Notes: a model not told the origin generated them from the letters alone. 64,000 bases of DNA from Cyanophora paradoxa (GCA_004431415.1 QPMI01000578.1:40054-104053); one strand, 5' to 3'; counted from the first letter of the stretch, positions 1 through 13,800 are shown. A program made the numbers and translations.

Positions 1-3000
1 TTTTCCCGCGCTCGAGCACTTCCCCATTCTAAATCGTGTACCGCTGCAGGATGCGTACTTCGCGGACAACACGGCCGGCGTCTACGCAGCGGCGATATAC
101 TCGGTAACCCCCAACCAAGAGGCTTTGCTTCGGCGCGCGCGACTCGAGCGTTTTCGGCGCAGGCGTCGTTCCCCGTCGTCTGCCGCCGCTGCCGCGTCTA
201 TCGCAACTACGCAGCGAGTGCGTGCAGAGGGGGGTACTGCTTCATCTTGAGGGAAGTTACAAATTAAACCCGCGGGCCGCAGGCGGGGGGGCGATATCGA
301 CGCAGGGCACTATGCCCCTCGACATCGTCGATTCCGACATGCGCGACGCGCGTACCCCCTTTCTCCAGGTGGTCCTGTACCCCCCTTACGTCTGTTTTCC
401 TCCGGATCCCGCAGAACGTCGCGAAGACGTCGGGGGGTATTGCGTTCATCTCCAGTGGTGATCCCCGCCTCCTCTCGAAAAGCCTCCCGGCCGGATTCGA
501 ACCCGCGCGCTTCCGTTTTTCCCCCAGGCGTCCTTCGGTTCACGAACTGCACGATGCGGGGCTCGCGCTCGGAGCAGGGCGGCGTCGGTACCCCCCTCGG
601 CCCCTCTTTCCTCTGCTTCGAACCCCGCTCGATCCTGAATTCACGTACCCCTCAGTTTTCCTGTACTTCGGGACCGTCTCGATCGACCGCTCCCGCCTGG
701 AGGACAACTTCGCCTCGGCCATCGGGGGCACGTACCCCATTTCATTGTCCATCCCTTCGCTTGGTTCTTCTTACCGGTACCCCTGCCTTCGTGTAGGTGC
801 GGTGTACCTGATCAACGGCGAGATGGCGGGTGCGCCGCTGGCCTCGCGCCCTTCGCCTTTTTGCTTGCCTGCCCTCCTGAGCGGCCGGCCACAGTGTCCG
901 ACTCGGCTCTGACTGGGAACGGCGCGCGGGTGCGGCATCGCTGCCCTCGCCCCACGCCGACTGTACCCCGCGGGGCCGATCACTGTACCCTTCTCCATCC
1001 TCTTGGCGCAGGGATCCGGCGGCGCGATCCACCTCACGAATCCCCTGTCCAAGCTCGCCATCACGCGCTGGTATGTATCCACTTAAGCCATCCGGACTCT
1101 CCCCCCTCCCCCCTCGACCTTTTCGCCCGCAGCCGCTTCGAGCGCAACTCGGCCGGCATCTTTAACGGCCACGGGGGTACAGCAAAGTTCCCTCCATCGA
1201 TCCCGTACCCCCGATGACCCTGAACCCCCCAGGGGCCCTCATGTTCGACTCGCCGTCGATCGAGCCGCCTCTAATCTCCGACACGTCCTTCGTCGGTGAT
1301 TGGCGTACCCCTCCTGTGCATCCCGTACCCCTCAACTTCTCTTCTCTCCCCCACCTGTCAGGAAACTCGGCTATCGAGCGCGGCGGAGCCATCTATGTCG
1401 GTCGGCCTACCCCCTTTCCGCCATCGGGCACCCCCCTCAAAGCCCTTCTGTACCCCCCGCAGGAAACACGGCCGTCGTTCGCTTCGAGCGATGCCTCTTC
1501 TCGTCGAACACGGCCCACGCGGGGGTACCCCCGGCCCCTATTAAACCCTCCCCCCCCCCCCCCGCCCCGCCCCCCTTCTCAAACGTGCCCCAGGGGGCCC
1601 TTACAGTTGACGCTCTCGGGACGGCGCGCGTATCCGAGTCTTCCTTCGAATCCAACCGGTGCCTCTCACCGCGCGTCCTGTACCCCCACCTCCTATCTAA
1701 AAATAGCGCAGGGCGGACGAGTTCGGGGGTGCACTCCTCGTCGCCGGCCTCTCGTCCCTCGTCATCTCGGCGCGTACCCCGGGGAACTCTCCGCTTCATT
1801 GCCCCGCCCCCCCCCCCCCCCCCCCACCCCACCCTCCCTCCTTTCTCTGAGGCTCTTTTCGGCAGGGGGGAACGATTGCAGGGAACCGGGCCCAATCCGG
1901 CGGGGGTATGGCCGTCATCGTTTCGGGGTCCGCCGAGGCGCGCCGTTTTCCGTACCCCTCCCGAGGCCCCCTCTGGCCCCCTCGAATTCGATGCAGGTGA
2001 CGGGTACCGCGATCCGCGCCAACGAGGCGACTGGCTCGGGCGGGGGACTCCACGCCGCTGAGAAGGTGTACCCCCCTCACTGCTTCCCCCGCCCGTACCC
2101 CCTTCGAGCCGCCCGGCAGGCCACCGCCACCTTCTCGTCGGTCGTCTTCGAGTCCAACGTCGCCGCCGGTGCCCTGTACCCCCCTTCGCTCTCCCTCGTA
2201 CCCCTCTCTTCTCAGTTCTTCTCGCTTCGAATTCGCGCAGGGGACGGGGGCGGCGCGCTGCTGGCGGCGGGGCGGCGGGTCGCCCTCGGGGGCGCCCGCT
2301 TCGTTCGCAACTCGGCCGCCGTCCGCCCCGTCCCGCCCCGCCCCGCCTCCGTCCGCCCCCCGCTGCTGCCTCAAAGACCTGCCGCATCGCCTATCCCTCC
2401 CCACCCGCCGGCCTCACGCCCTCACGCCTCGCTGCTGTCTTTGAAGACTCGCGCCTCGCCTCGCCCCTCACGCCCCGCCGGCCTCCTCCCCGCGCAGAAC
2501 GGGGGAGGCTTCGCCTACCACTCGGGGCCCGTCCTGGTGCGAGGCTCCGCGACCCTTCCCCCCCCCCCCCCCCCCCCCCTCCTTCCCCCCGTCCCGGGCC
2601 CGGTCCGGACGGCGTCGAGAGGAGCCGCCAGACAAGGTCTCCTATAGGGCGGGAAGGGGAAGGAGACGAGGGGTGCAGATCCAGGGGGACGCCGCCGCTT
2701 CTCGAACGGAGGCACGCCTAGCGCCTCCGCCTAGTGTCTCAGTGCCGGCCCGGCCTGGGGCGCCTCGTCCCGCCCCGTCTGGGCGCTTTAGGCCCGAAGC
2801 CGGCCCCCGCGAACGAAGAACGAAGCGCCGTCTGACCATCTCCGCCCTCCGCTAACCGCGGCCGCAGGCGGGGAACGGGAGCGCCTTCGAGGGGAACCGC
2901 GCGGCCTCCGCGGGGGGCGCCCTCCACGTCCGCAGGCAGGTGCGCCGTGGCCGCCCCCTCCCCCGGCCCCTTCTGCTTTCTCCTCCGAATCTAAGGCTAC

Positions 3001-6000
3001 TATTCCGCTCGCCCGCCCCGCCCCCTCCTCCTCTCCTACTGCACTCCTTCCTGCTCTTCAGCTCCCTCTCCTTTCTTTCTATAGCCACTCTTCATCTATC
3101 TCCTTTTCTTTCTCCTTTTCTTTCTCTCTATAGCTCTTTAGCTACCTCCCTCACGCCCCGGCCGCAGGCGGGGAACGCCTCCTTCTGCGACGAGCTCCGC
3201 GTCGACGGCGCCGCCTTCGTGCGCCCCCCTCTCATCTGATCCGACCCGATCCGATCCGACCCGACCCGCCCTCCCGCGCGCGCGCAGGCGGGGAACGCGG
3301 CGGGGGCCTCCGGGGGCGCGCTGTACGTCGAGGCCCCCGGCAACTGCACGGGCCGGGCCTGCCCGGGCTGCGCCTTCGAGGCGAACGCGGCGCCCCACGG
3401 GCCCGACATCGCCTCCGCCCCGGTGCGCCTCGGGCGGGCGGGCGGGCTGGGGCCCCGCCCTCCGCAGGGACCGATGGGTCGGGCCTCCGCTTCGGGCCGT
3501 GCCCGGGTCCCTTGCGGGGGCCCCATACACAGGCTCTCGATGCGGGCCCCGCCCTCCTAGGGTGCTCGAGAACGCTCGCGTGCCTAGGATCGGGCATCGG
3601 CTTTCGCCGGTGCATTCTGGTGGCCGGGCCTGGCCCGGGTCCCCTGCGGGGGCCCCGTACATAGCTGTCGGGATCGAATCTCACTTGGGACCGGCCCCCT
3701 GCTGACCCGGCCCGCCCACTGCTGACCCGCCCGCCCCCGCCCCGCCGCGCAGGTGGCGCTGGTGCCCGCGGCGGGGGAGCTCGCGGGGGCCTCCGGGGAG
3801 GTCCTGCCCCCCCTCCGCGTCGCCCTCCTCGACGCCTTCGGCCAGGCACGCGTACCCCCGCCCTGAGGGGGGTAGAGGATAGGCTAGAGCCCGCTTAGAA
3901 CGAGGGCGATTCTGCTAAGGACTGGGCGCCCCCTCTGACGGCGGGGCGGGGCGGCAGGTGGCGGCGGCGGACAACGCCTCGTACGCCACTGTCATGACCT
4001 TCGACCCCGGCGTCCAGCTCAAGGGCCCGCCCTTCTCCCGCCACCTAAGGGTCCATCCGGGCTGGACGGATAGCCTTAGCCTTAGGTGGATAGCCTCGGC
4101 TTAGATGGATAGCCTCTACTCGAAGGCTATGCTCAAGGGCCCGCCCTTCTCCCCGCTCCCGGCCCGCGCCCTCCCCCTCCTCGCTCTCTCTCCAAGGGCA
4201 CCGACCCTCCCCCCACCCCCCTCCTCGCCCCGCCCCGCCCCCTGCACCCGTCCCTCTGAGGGGCGGGCGGGCGGGCAGGGACGGCGCTGCTGCAGCTGCA
4301 GGGCGGGGCGGCCGCCTTCTCCGACCTCGTCCTCAATGCTCAGGTGGGGGCGGCGGGGCCGGGATCAGATGGAGGAAGGCGGAAGGACGCTCTAGATCTC
4401 GAACGAACGAGGCGCCGGCGCCCCCCGGGCCCCCTCCGCTCGCTAACCAACGGGACGGGCAGCCGAACGGGAGCTAGACGGTGTGGGCCTTCAGCGGGAC
4501 GGGGCCCGACGCCTTCCGCGCCACCGTCCCCGCCCTCCTCCGCCCCTGCAGGCCCGCCCTAGGCCTTCCTATCTTCCTTCTCCTCTCTTTCTCTTTCTCT
4601 TCTCTCTCTTAAGCTTTCTTATCTCTTTCTCTGTGCAGGAGGGGCGAGGTGCAGCTCCCGGGGACGTCCGTCTGCACCCTCTGCCCCCCTGTCCGCCCCG
4701 TACCCGGGCCTTCTTCCCCCCCCCCTCCCCCCCTCTTCTTTACATAAGTTTACCCTTTTCCAGGGGTCCTACAGCCTCGCGACCGCCACGCGTGACCTCA
4801 CGTGCCTCCCCTGCCCCGAGGGCTCCACCTGCCATGCGCGTACCCCCCTCCAGGCTTCTTCCCCCTCCACACCTCCCCCTAAGGGGACTTAGCGCAGGGG
4901 GACAGCCTGGCCTCCCTGCGGGGGTACTGGCAGGCGCCCTGGAACGTCACGCGCTTCATCCCCTGCGTGAATGACGCGTGCCTTCCCAACTCCACCTGCG
5001 CCCCGGGGTACGGGATTGGAACTTTCTGGTTCTTGTACCCTGATCGGCCCACCCTTCAGGTACGGCGGGAATCTCTGTACCGTTTGCCAGGCCGGGTACG
5101 GCCGAGCCAACCGCTTCGACTGCCGCCGTATCCGTCTTTGCGTTGCTCTCCCCCGCTTCTTCCTCTGACTGGCTGGGATCTCAGAGTGCCCCCCCGGGGC
5201 CCAGAACGCGGTGCTATCCCTCGCCGCCGCCCTTCTCCTCGTCCTCCTCGCAGCCCTCATGGCACGTACCCCCCCCCCCCCCCCCCCCCCCCCTTCTCGT
5301 TCTCTGATGACGCCCCCTCTTTTGCAGGTCCGCTCCACGATGAAGAACGGTGCACGCGTACCTGTACCCCTTTATTGGTCCTCGCACCCCGTACCCCTGA
5401 CGTCTCCGCCCGAACAGCGCTGGACGAGAGGAGTACAGCGTCCATCCTTATCAAGATTTTCCTCAACTACGTCCAGGCTCGCGTACCCCCTCACTTCCCC
5501 CCCCCTCATCGCCCCCTGACCTTCCCATACCCCCTCCCCTCCCCGCAGATCATGACCTTCTCCCAGGCCTTCGACCTCCCCTGGGTCCCCTCGCGCCGTA
5601 CCCCCCGGACTAACCGGCCGCCGCTGAAGGGGGTACACCCGCAGCCCAACTCGCTGAAGGACATCTTCCGGATACAGGAATACTCCACCGCGCCCCTCTC
5701 CTCCATCATATCCATCGTACCCCCCTCCCCCCCTCCCGCCTCCCCCCTCCCCCCTCCCCCCCCCCGCCCCCGCCTTCCGCCGCCTTCAGCTCTTTCTCTT
5801 TCCTTACAACTTTTCGATTCAGGACTGCATGCTCCGCCCCTCCGGAAGCAGCGTCTTCTTCACGCGCATCCTCCTCTACGTGAGTCCGTACCCCCCTTCG
5901 TGCGATCCGGTACCCCCCACGACGCCCGCGCCCCCCGCAGGCGATCATCCCCCCCATCGCCGTCGCCCTCTGCGGGGCCTTCTGGACCCTCCGGGTACGC

Positions 6001-9000
6001 TGCCGCGCCCCTTTCCTTCCCTCAAGGGGTACAGCCACCCTGAACATCGCTCGCTCAGAGCTCCATCACGCTGTACTGGAAGCGCCTCCGGCGGGCCCTG
6101 CTGCGGCCCTTCCGCATCCTCCTTCGGCGGCGCGGGGGTACGGGGGGTACGAGGAGGCGCACCTCCTCGTACCCGGGCTCGGTCGACGAGGGGGGGCCCG
6201 GGGCGGCGCCGGACCCTCTCGCCCCGGAGGCCGCGGCCCCCCAGGCCGCCGCCTTCCCCCCCCTGAAGAAGGTCCGCCCCTCTGTACCCTGTACCCCTCC
6301 CCATCCCACGCCTTCCTTCTAAGCGAACGGACGAGCCGCAGGGCGATGCGGCCGATGCGGACGAGGGGGGGAGAGAGGGGGCGACCTCGCCCTCGGCTTC
6401 GCCGGAGGAGCGGGCGCGGGCGCGCCGCGAGGCGCTGTCGGGCCTGTGGGAGAACTTCGTCACCTCGGTCCGCTGGCTTCTCGCTTCTCGCTTTAGAGCT
6501 TTCCTTGTCAGTGCTTGTTATATCCTTATTATTAGGTTCGCCTTGATTCCGCCTGGGGCCTTTCCTCATGAAGATCTGTCTAGACCCTGTTTTTAGACTC
6601 TATCTTCGTCACGCCGGTCCCCGCCGGCCGCTCATAATATCTCTAGGCCTAGACCTGTCTCGATCTGTACCCGTCCCGCGCGGCGTCCCTCGCCCACTAA
6701 AGGCTCCGGCTCCCGACACGCCCCGCTCCCTGACGCCACCCCGCCCGCCCGCCCGCCCGCCCGCCCGCCAGGTCGTGATTGCGATCTTCCTTATCCGTGC
6801 GCCGGTCCCTCCTCCCCCCCCCCCTCCCCCCCCTTCTTTGCCGACGCCCGGGGCAGACCCGACGGTCTCGCGCGAGCTCCTCGGCCTCTTCGACTGCAAG
6901 GTGCCCGGTGCAGGAACTAGGACCTTTCATAGGACCCCGAGTCTTGGAGACCTTTCAATCTCGTTCTATCTATCTATCTATCTCTTCTTCTATCTTTCGA
7001 AATGTTATTGAAGCTACTCCAATGCGATTCAAGCTCCTATTTAAGCTGCTATTTATCTTTGTTTCTGCTCGTCCTCTTCGACTGCAAGGCGACCCGAATT
7101 CGTCCCCGATCTCTTCTCCGCGTGGCTGCTCTGCGCTTCTTGCCCGCCCCCCCCCCCCCCGCACCTCTATCCATCTCTATTCCTGCCCGCCCGCCCGTCC
7201 GTGTATCTATCTATCCATCTCATCCGCCTGGCCTGGCGGGCAGGACCTGGCCGGCCGCTCCTTCCTCAAGCAGGACATGCGCGCCCCCTCCCGGCCCCTC
7301 CCGGCCCCCCCGGCCCCGCCCCTGATCTATCTCCCCTTCTTACTTTTACCCCCGTCGCCGCCCGTGCAGGAACATCGAGTGCTACACGACGGTGAGTGCT
7401 TAGACGGCGACAAGCGGCGATCCATAACTCGTAGTACTCATAACTCGAACGAGCCCGGTGGCCTTCCAGCGCCCCTCACAACGCCGCCGCAGGAGCACCT
7501 GGCGTGGGCGGTGGCGCTCGGCTTCCCCTCCGTCTCCGCCGTCTGCCTCGGCGTCCCCGTCGCCGGCCTCCTCGTGCGCCCCAAGCTAGACGCTCAGAGA
7601 AGACGCTTGAATGCTTAGAGCAGAACAGCCTTAGAGCCCACCCAATTCGTGGTCTGATCGCGACCGCGAGGGGGCAGGTGCTGGTGCAGAACCGGGGGCG
7701 GCTGGCGGACCCGCGCTTCCGCGCCATGTTCGGCTTCCTCTACCGGTACCCCCGCTTGTTTAGGGGGGGGATTAGCAATAGGGGGGGGGGGGGGGGGGTA
7801 GCGCCTCTCGGTTTTAGGCATTGTTCTCGCCCGGGGGCGCTAGGAAGAGGGGGGATAGCCCCGGAGGACGGAAGAAGAAGAGGGGGAGGAAGAAGCTTGA
7901 GCGGAGCTAGATAGAAAGGACCCGCGAAGCCCTCCCCGTTCCGCTCTCACGGTCCCCCTGAGTCTCCCCCCCCTCTCCAGGGGGTAGGGGGGCCACGCGA
8001 AGCGCTCCCGACTCCGCTCTCGCGCCCCCCTCAGTCTCTCTCTCTCCCCCCCCCTTTTCCAGGGGGTACACGCGCCGGTTCTTCTTCTGGGAGGCGATCG
8101 TCATCTTCCGCAAGCTCCTCGTTGTCTTCGTCTCCGTCTACTTCAGGCTTGCCCGTACCCCCCACCCACCCTCCAACCACGTACCCCCTGTGCTCCTCCT
8201 GTAACCCGGCTCGCTCGCGCAGCGGGCGCTCGATGACGCAGGCACTGTTGGGCCTCCTCGTCCTCCTCGTCGTCGCGCTGTCCGAAGCCCTCGCGATGCC
8301 GGTCCGGCCTCCCCCCCACCCCCACCTTACCCCCTTCCCTACGCGTCAGATCCGACCCCTGAACCTGTACATGTACGTGTACCCCCCTCCGTTCGCAGTT
8401 CGAGCGCGCCTTCCTGAACTACGTCGACGTGGCCGCCGTCTCCACCGCCGCCTTCACGGTCTACGCGTGCGCCGAAAAAACACGCTAATTTTGGAGCTCT
8501 GGGAGACCTGCGGTCTGACACCCCCCCCCCCCCCTGTCCCCTTCGTTCGCAGAGGACTCTTCTTCTACAGCACCGAGGCGCGCCGCACTTTTCTGAGCCC
8601 CTCTGGACGTCCGAGCCGGCTCTAAGCGCCGTACCCCCTCTCCCCTCCTCCCCCCCCCGCCCCCCTCGCAGGTGACGGACGGGGACAAACAGAGCCTCTC
8701 GATCTGCCTCGTCGTCCTCAACTGCGCTTTCATGTACCCCCAAAAATACCCCCCCTCTACCCCCCCCCCCCCCCGAACGGCCCCGAACTTCGTTCGCTCG
8801 CAGGGCGGCCTTCTTCGCTGTGTTCGCGTGGGAGGCGCTGGGGGCGGCCTCGCGGCTGCTGCCGAGGACCGCCGCGGGGGCCGCCGTCCGCTCCTGGTCC
8901 ATCGTGCGCCCTGTACCCCCCCCCTTCCCCCCCCACCCCCACCCCCCGCCTGGCGACCGCAGGCCTCGTACGGCGGCTTCGGGGGCGGCGGTCCGCGTGG

Positions 9001-9760
9001 CCGGTTTCCTCCCCCGGCCCCTCTCCATCGCCTCGTACCCGGTGCACATGCCCCCCCCCTCCCCCCCCACCCCAACCCACCCTCGCCTTTCAGGCTCGCT
9101 TCCGCTTACAGGGCGCGCGTTGGCGCAGGGTATGATGCGAGTGGCGCCGGCACCACTGGCGGCGCCACCGGCGCCCCCTCCGCCGCCGCTGCTCCCTTCG
9201 GCCCCTCCGCCGCCGCGTCGGGTCGGGACGGCCCGGGCTTTCCGGCGGCTTCCCCGTACCCGGGACCGGAAGCCGAGCCCCTCGCCCCGCGGGCCGGCGC
9301 CGCGCCTTGGGCCCTGCCGCCCTTGCGGGCCCCGGGGCGGCCCCCGTACCCCCGAGGACGCGGAGCTGCTGAGCGTTCCCCGACGGCGCGGCCCGTTCCT
9401 CCGCCGCCCCCGCCGCCTCCCGAAGGGTTCCTGACCGTGCCGCCCCTCACGCCGGCCCCGCCGGCCCCGCCCTGCACGTCCTCGCGTGGGCCGCCGCCTC
9501 GGCCGCCGCCGGGCGCCTGCCCGTGGGGCACGGGCGGGACCCGGACGGGCCGCCCCGTACCCCCCCGGGGGACCCCGACCCAGGGGGGGAGCGACGGCCG
9601 GGGGGGGAGGAGGGGGGGGTTGCTTGGGCCCGGCTGGCCCCGCGGGGGGAGGCGTAGCTCTAGATCTAGCAGCCGAGATCACCATGCAGCTGATGCGCAA
9701 TTGCAAGAATCGAACCGAATTCGATCGCGAATTTCGAATTTCGAATTGAGAATTGATTAA
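1..9760 (+). CDS. PMP-repeat multi-pass membrane protein (5' partial)
   Basis: A many-exon gene that is already open at base 1. Its N-terminal two fifths (to about 4.4 kb) encodes degenerate polymorphic-outer-membrane-protein repeats. Short exons read FxxN(T/S)A followed by GGAxx, for example YFADNTAGVYAAAIY near 50-110, SRFERNSAGIFNG near 1130-1180, GNSAIERGGAIYVG near 1360 and GASGGALYVE near 3300. A Cys-rich stretch follows at 4640-5130 (CLPCPEGSTC, CVNDACLPNSTC, CTVCQAGYG), like the GCC2/GCC3-type region of these proteins. The C-terminal half has hydrophobic segments near 5211-5262, 5942-5995, 7500-7585, 8097-8145, 8235-8300, 8400-8470 and 8690-8735, then a Pro/Gly-rich tail ending at about 9760. 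The likely role is a surface receptor or adhesin with a multi-pass membrane domain. Introns mostly begin GTACCCC. Exon joins were inferred by eye, so the exact protein and the stop are uncertain. Confidence 0.7.
5190..8740 (+). other. Multi-pass membrane domain of the PMP-repeat protein
   Basis: Hydrophobic exon segments alternate with charged ones. The first helix reads AVLSLAAALLLVLLAALMA at about 5211-5265. Later helices include IIPPIAVALCGAFWTL (about 5942), AVALGFPSVSAVCLGVPVAG (about 7510), FWEAIVIFRKLLVVFVSVYF (about 8085) and LLGLLVLLVVALSEALAM (about 8240). Between them lies a basic and acidic loop at 6060-6470. The arrangement of Cys-rich ectodomain followed by many helices is typical of large algal and oomycete PMP proteins. 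I do not know what the membrane domain does. Confidence 0.6.
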
Positions 9761-10863
9761 TAACGCGAGGCGCAGCACGAGTCAGTGCCCGCTGCCCCGC
9801 TGGGAGCTTGGGGTCCCATGCCAGCGGGGGGACCCCATACGACTACTCTAGATTTCCGTACAATTTACACACACGTGCACGTGCACTAAAGTGCACGCAC
9901 ACTCATTTACATGACTGGCTACGGGAAGCTGCATCTTCAGATCTTAACGAGACGGATTATGCATGCGCACACACACCAATAACTGCAAAGCACGCCACCA
10001 CGAATAACTCAATGCGAAAATCAAGCTCGAGCCCCGCGGCCGGCCGCAGGCCTCCCTACATTGCGACCCTACACTTTCTTCCGAGGCTCGAGAAAATGCG
10101 AATCCAAATTCGAACCTACACTGTGACACGACTCGGAAAACGCGGCGCGGCCGCAGGCCTAGGGCCTCCAAGATCCAGCCGCCGCGGTCCCTGGTCCTAT
10201 CGATCGTTGTCCAAGCTTATGTGCAAGGTCCGAGCGCATAGCCGCCCTAGTGCGAAAAACACGACTCCAAAGAAACGTAAAGAAAAACATACTAGCTGTG
10301 AATATCTGAATACGAGATGAGATGGAGACATGTACGAAGACCGATCCATTATAATTAGCCAAACTCTCTAAATGATAAGTTACAAGGCTTTGAAGCTTAA
10401 GCCTCCGATCCGGGAGAGGCTCAGTCGCTGGTCGTAAACGGCCCAGCTTCATTATCGCCTCTAACTCTAAGCTATAATGAATCCGAACAGCGAGCAAAAT
10501 TCTACAAGGACAGATTACTGCGAATGCAGTCCTGGATGAGAAATAGGAGAAAAATGGAGCCGACGAACCGGCTGACAGACGCCGACCGGTACCGGGGCGA
10601 CTCCGGGATTGAGCAATGTACATGAATTTGCAAGGCGTGGGAGGAGGAAATTTCTAATGTACGAGAGTTCTACACACTTTAAAGAAGAAGAAGAAGATAA
10701 AGGAGTTGATCGATTGTACAAAATGCAAAATACTATGTGTGGTGGGAAAGGTCGAACGCCCGGCCTTGGTCATGAGCTTAGGCCTTGGCCCGGCCGCGGC
10801 CCGGCGGCGGCCGCGGCCTCCAATTTGCCGTGGCGCGCGCTGTGACTTGGTGACAGCCCGGTC
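9761..10863. other. Convergent intergenic spacer
   Basis: This lies between the 3' end of the plus-strand PMP gene and the 3' end of the first minus-strand bZIP gene. It is clearly more AT-rich than either neighbour. Open frames occur, the longest a 154-codon minus frame, but they show no recognisable domain, no splice pattern and no repeated homologue, so I see no gene here. Confidence 0.5.
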
Positions 10864-13800
10864 CTACATGAAGCTCGTGATGTCGACGTCGCTGTCGTCG
10901 ACGTGGACGGGCGAGGAGCGTCCGCAGACGCCGACGCCGAAGAGCGAGGGGGTACCCAGGGCCAGGGCGGGCGCGTCCAGGCCGACGTGCTCGTGCCCGT
11001 GGTCGGGCGGCGCGAGGAGGCTCTGCGCGCGCGCGCGCGCCGCGGTCCCCGTCAGATCGAATCGCATCGCGAGGGCAAGCTTACGCCGTCCGGATCGAAT
11101 TCGAGGGCGAATTCGATCCGGAAGCCATCCAGATCAAATTCGCGCACCGAGAGGAGGAGGCTCTCGGAAGAGGCGTGGTGGGAGTGGGCGGCGGCGGCGG
11201 GCGGGAGGGCCGAGGTCAGGCCGTGGGCCCAGGGCGCGCCCGGCTGCGGGGCCGCGCCGTGGGCGCCGGCGTCGAGGAACTGGGAGAGCTCCCGCGTCAC
11301 GGCGTCGCGGATCAAATCTCGGAGCAGGTCGGACTGCAGGTTCGAGGCGGGGCCGGCGCCCACGCCCGGCGCCGCGTAGCCGAGCGGCGGGGCGGGGCCG
11401 GCGCCGCGGCCGGCCGGCGGGTCCTCCGCCGCCCGCTTGCGGACGGCCTGCACGGCAGCGATGACGGGGTGCGGGGCCGGCGCCGGCGCCGGCGCGGGCG
11501 GGTTGGCACTGGATGCGGAGGAGACGGGCGGGAGGCGGCACGCGGCCGGCTCGCGGTCGAGCGGCTCGGGCTCGGGCCCGCTGGCGGGCGAGGGCGTCGA
11601 GCGGCTGCGCGGGCTGCCGCTCGCGCTGCTGCAGACGCCGCGGGGCGGGCGCGGGGCGGCGGCGGCCGGCGGCGGGCTCGTCGTGTGCGGGTTCGCGAGG
11701 CTGAAGCGGTACCCGATGACGTTATCCTGCGAGCGGTGGGAAAAGGAGCGTCGGCGGACAGAAATCGACAGATCAGAAGACTCCACGTGTGGATCGAATT
11801 TAAAAATGATTCGGGCTCCGAGGCTCGGGGGGCTTAGCCTATATTTAGTTAACGTTGACGTGGGGGCACCTGAAGGGCGGCCATGTGGGACTCGAACCAC
11901 GCGAAGCGCCCCGCGATCTGCAAGCGCGCGCTGTTAGCGCGGCAGCTCGAGCGGGAAGACTGTTCTGGGACGAGCTAGAGGGGGGAGCTGCAGCCCAAGG
12001 AGGGCGGCCCCCCGGGCCCTGATTACAAATAGTTATGATTATGATTACAATCTTCTAATAAGCAGTCGACGGCTTATAATTATTCATAAGCTTCCATAAA
12101 AGCTCGGAGCTTCCACAAATTAAGTTCGAAGAGTGTGCGCGCCTGCTCGGGGCGGAGGTTGGAGAGGGTGTGGCGCTCGACGACGGCGCGGAACCAGCGG
12201 TCGTCCTCCTCCACCTCCTTCGCCAGGCACGCCGCCTCCTCCAGCAGCACTGCGGCCAGCGCGGGGGAGGGGGAGGGGGAGCGGCCCATGGCCATGATCA
12301 GGGGGAAATTGAAGTGGAGATAACTCGCGATACGTCTGGATCAAAATCTGAATTTAGAGCATAGGCGGGGAAATTTAAATGTCGTTTAGATGTCGTTCGT
12401 AGGCTGAGTTCCTAGCCTTTAAATTCCCGTAGGCTCAGCGGCTTATATATACATCTAGGGTTCTTAAAAGCTTGAGATCTAAATGCGGGTTGGCGCACGG
12501 CGGAGGCGCCGCTTGTTGTCGAGGGCGCGCAGGTACCGCTCCTCGTTCCCCTCGTACCACTCCAGGGTCGCCTGCGCCGAAAATTTTAAAGGGCGACGTC
12601 AGCGGGATGAATGAGTGGGCTTCAAGCTGCCAATTTATAACGTTAACGCCAAGCAGTCGATTTCATGGAAGCTTAGCTTGTAACTAATCATTCAAAATTG
12701 CGACATGTGCGCGGACCTGGACCTGCTCCTTGGTGACGGGGCAGGGGCGGAAGCGCTTCCCCTTGTATAGGCGGAAAATGTCCCGCATGATACCCTCCTT
12801 CGGCTCTGCGCGCGGCGCCGGCGCCGCTTTCTCAGTCAGCTGCAGCCCCGACCCTCGCGAAACGAGAAGAGCCTCGGAGGCGACGCGGGCGAACCGACGC
12901 CCTCGCGCATTAGCTCCATCCAGTTGCTCATGACCCACATATGTATCTGGCGTGCCCGTGTAAGCTCCATGATATTTTCGCGGCTTTTCCTTCATAGATA
13001 GCGCCAGCGTACCTCGCCGTAGGCGATGGGGGGTATGACGTGGGGCAAATCCTTGATGAGCTGCGGGCGCGCGTCATAATTTCCCTACAGCGCGCGTGCA
13101 CGTTGGGCCGCTGGCGTACCTGGGTCACGGTAGTGTACGCTTGGGCCTTAGCTGCGGGACGGGCGCGCGCGCGCGAGCGGCGCCGGCGCCAGCGTCAGCG
13201 ACGCGTGCGACGGCCCGGCGGAGTCGACTGCGACGTCTGATGGGCGTGGACGGACCGTTGAGGGCGCGCTCGATGTTGGGGGCGAGGGCGTCCGGCAGGC
13301 CCCTCACCAGGTGCTCCACGGCCGTCTTCTGCGCGGCGGGCGGGCGGGTGGGCGGGCGGGCGGGCGGGCGCGTGTCAAGGCTGGCCATGGCCATGGGGGT
13401 CCTCAGAGCTCGAGCCTTTGGCGGGGCGTGGCCCGGGGCGCTCGAACCAGGGCGGAGTGCATGTCGCTGATCGACTCGGTGACGTCGAAATGGGTGCTCG
13501 CCAATTTCTTCCGCAAAACGTCCATTTCCTGCCGGCGTCGGCGTCGACGTCCCGTGTCAGGAGGGCGGCGCGGGCCAGACCGGGCTCACGGCTCACGTCT
13601 TTGAGCAGCGCATTCTCCTCCGCCAGGGCCCTCTCACACGCCTGCCGGGGGAGTCCGCGGCCGGGTTAACGATTCGGCGAGTCCCAGTGACCAATTCGAG
13701 GGACGTCGACGGCTCCAGAATAGTTAAACGCGATATATATATATTTATACTGCGGCCGTATACGTTTACAGCCCTACGTTTACGCAAGCACCTTCTTCTT

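Noticed and set aside
485-510. GGTTCGAATCC-like T-arm sequence on the minus strand
   Set aside because: No matching A box, anticodon arm or acceptor stem upstream. It lies within the PMP gene.
1214-2647. A 477-codon plus-strand open frame in the PMP gene
   Set aside because: It runs through many GTACCCC introns and mixes exon and intron sequence. The PMP motifs appear in several frames joined by splicing.
8339-9778. A 479-codon minus-strand open frame
   Set aside because: Arg/Gly-rich shadow of GC-rich plus-strand exons and C-rich introns, with no motif of its own.
10159-10623. A 154-codon minus frame between the PMP and bZIP A genes
   Set aside because: No recognised domain, no repeated homologue and no splice support; likely chance.
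11870-11945. tRNA-like GTGGTTCGAGTCCCAC (B box) on the minus strand
   Set aside because: It is inside the exon IAGRFAWFESHMAALQ, which is conserved in the paralogous bZIP gene. No A box or cloverleaf was found.
12080-12142. Apparent C-terminus AFMEAYE-stop of bZIP A
   Set aside because: Comparison with bZIP B shows the exon ends at LRPEQ and continues at 11917, so the stop lies in an intron.
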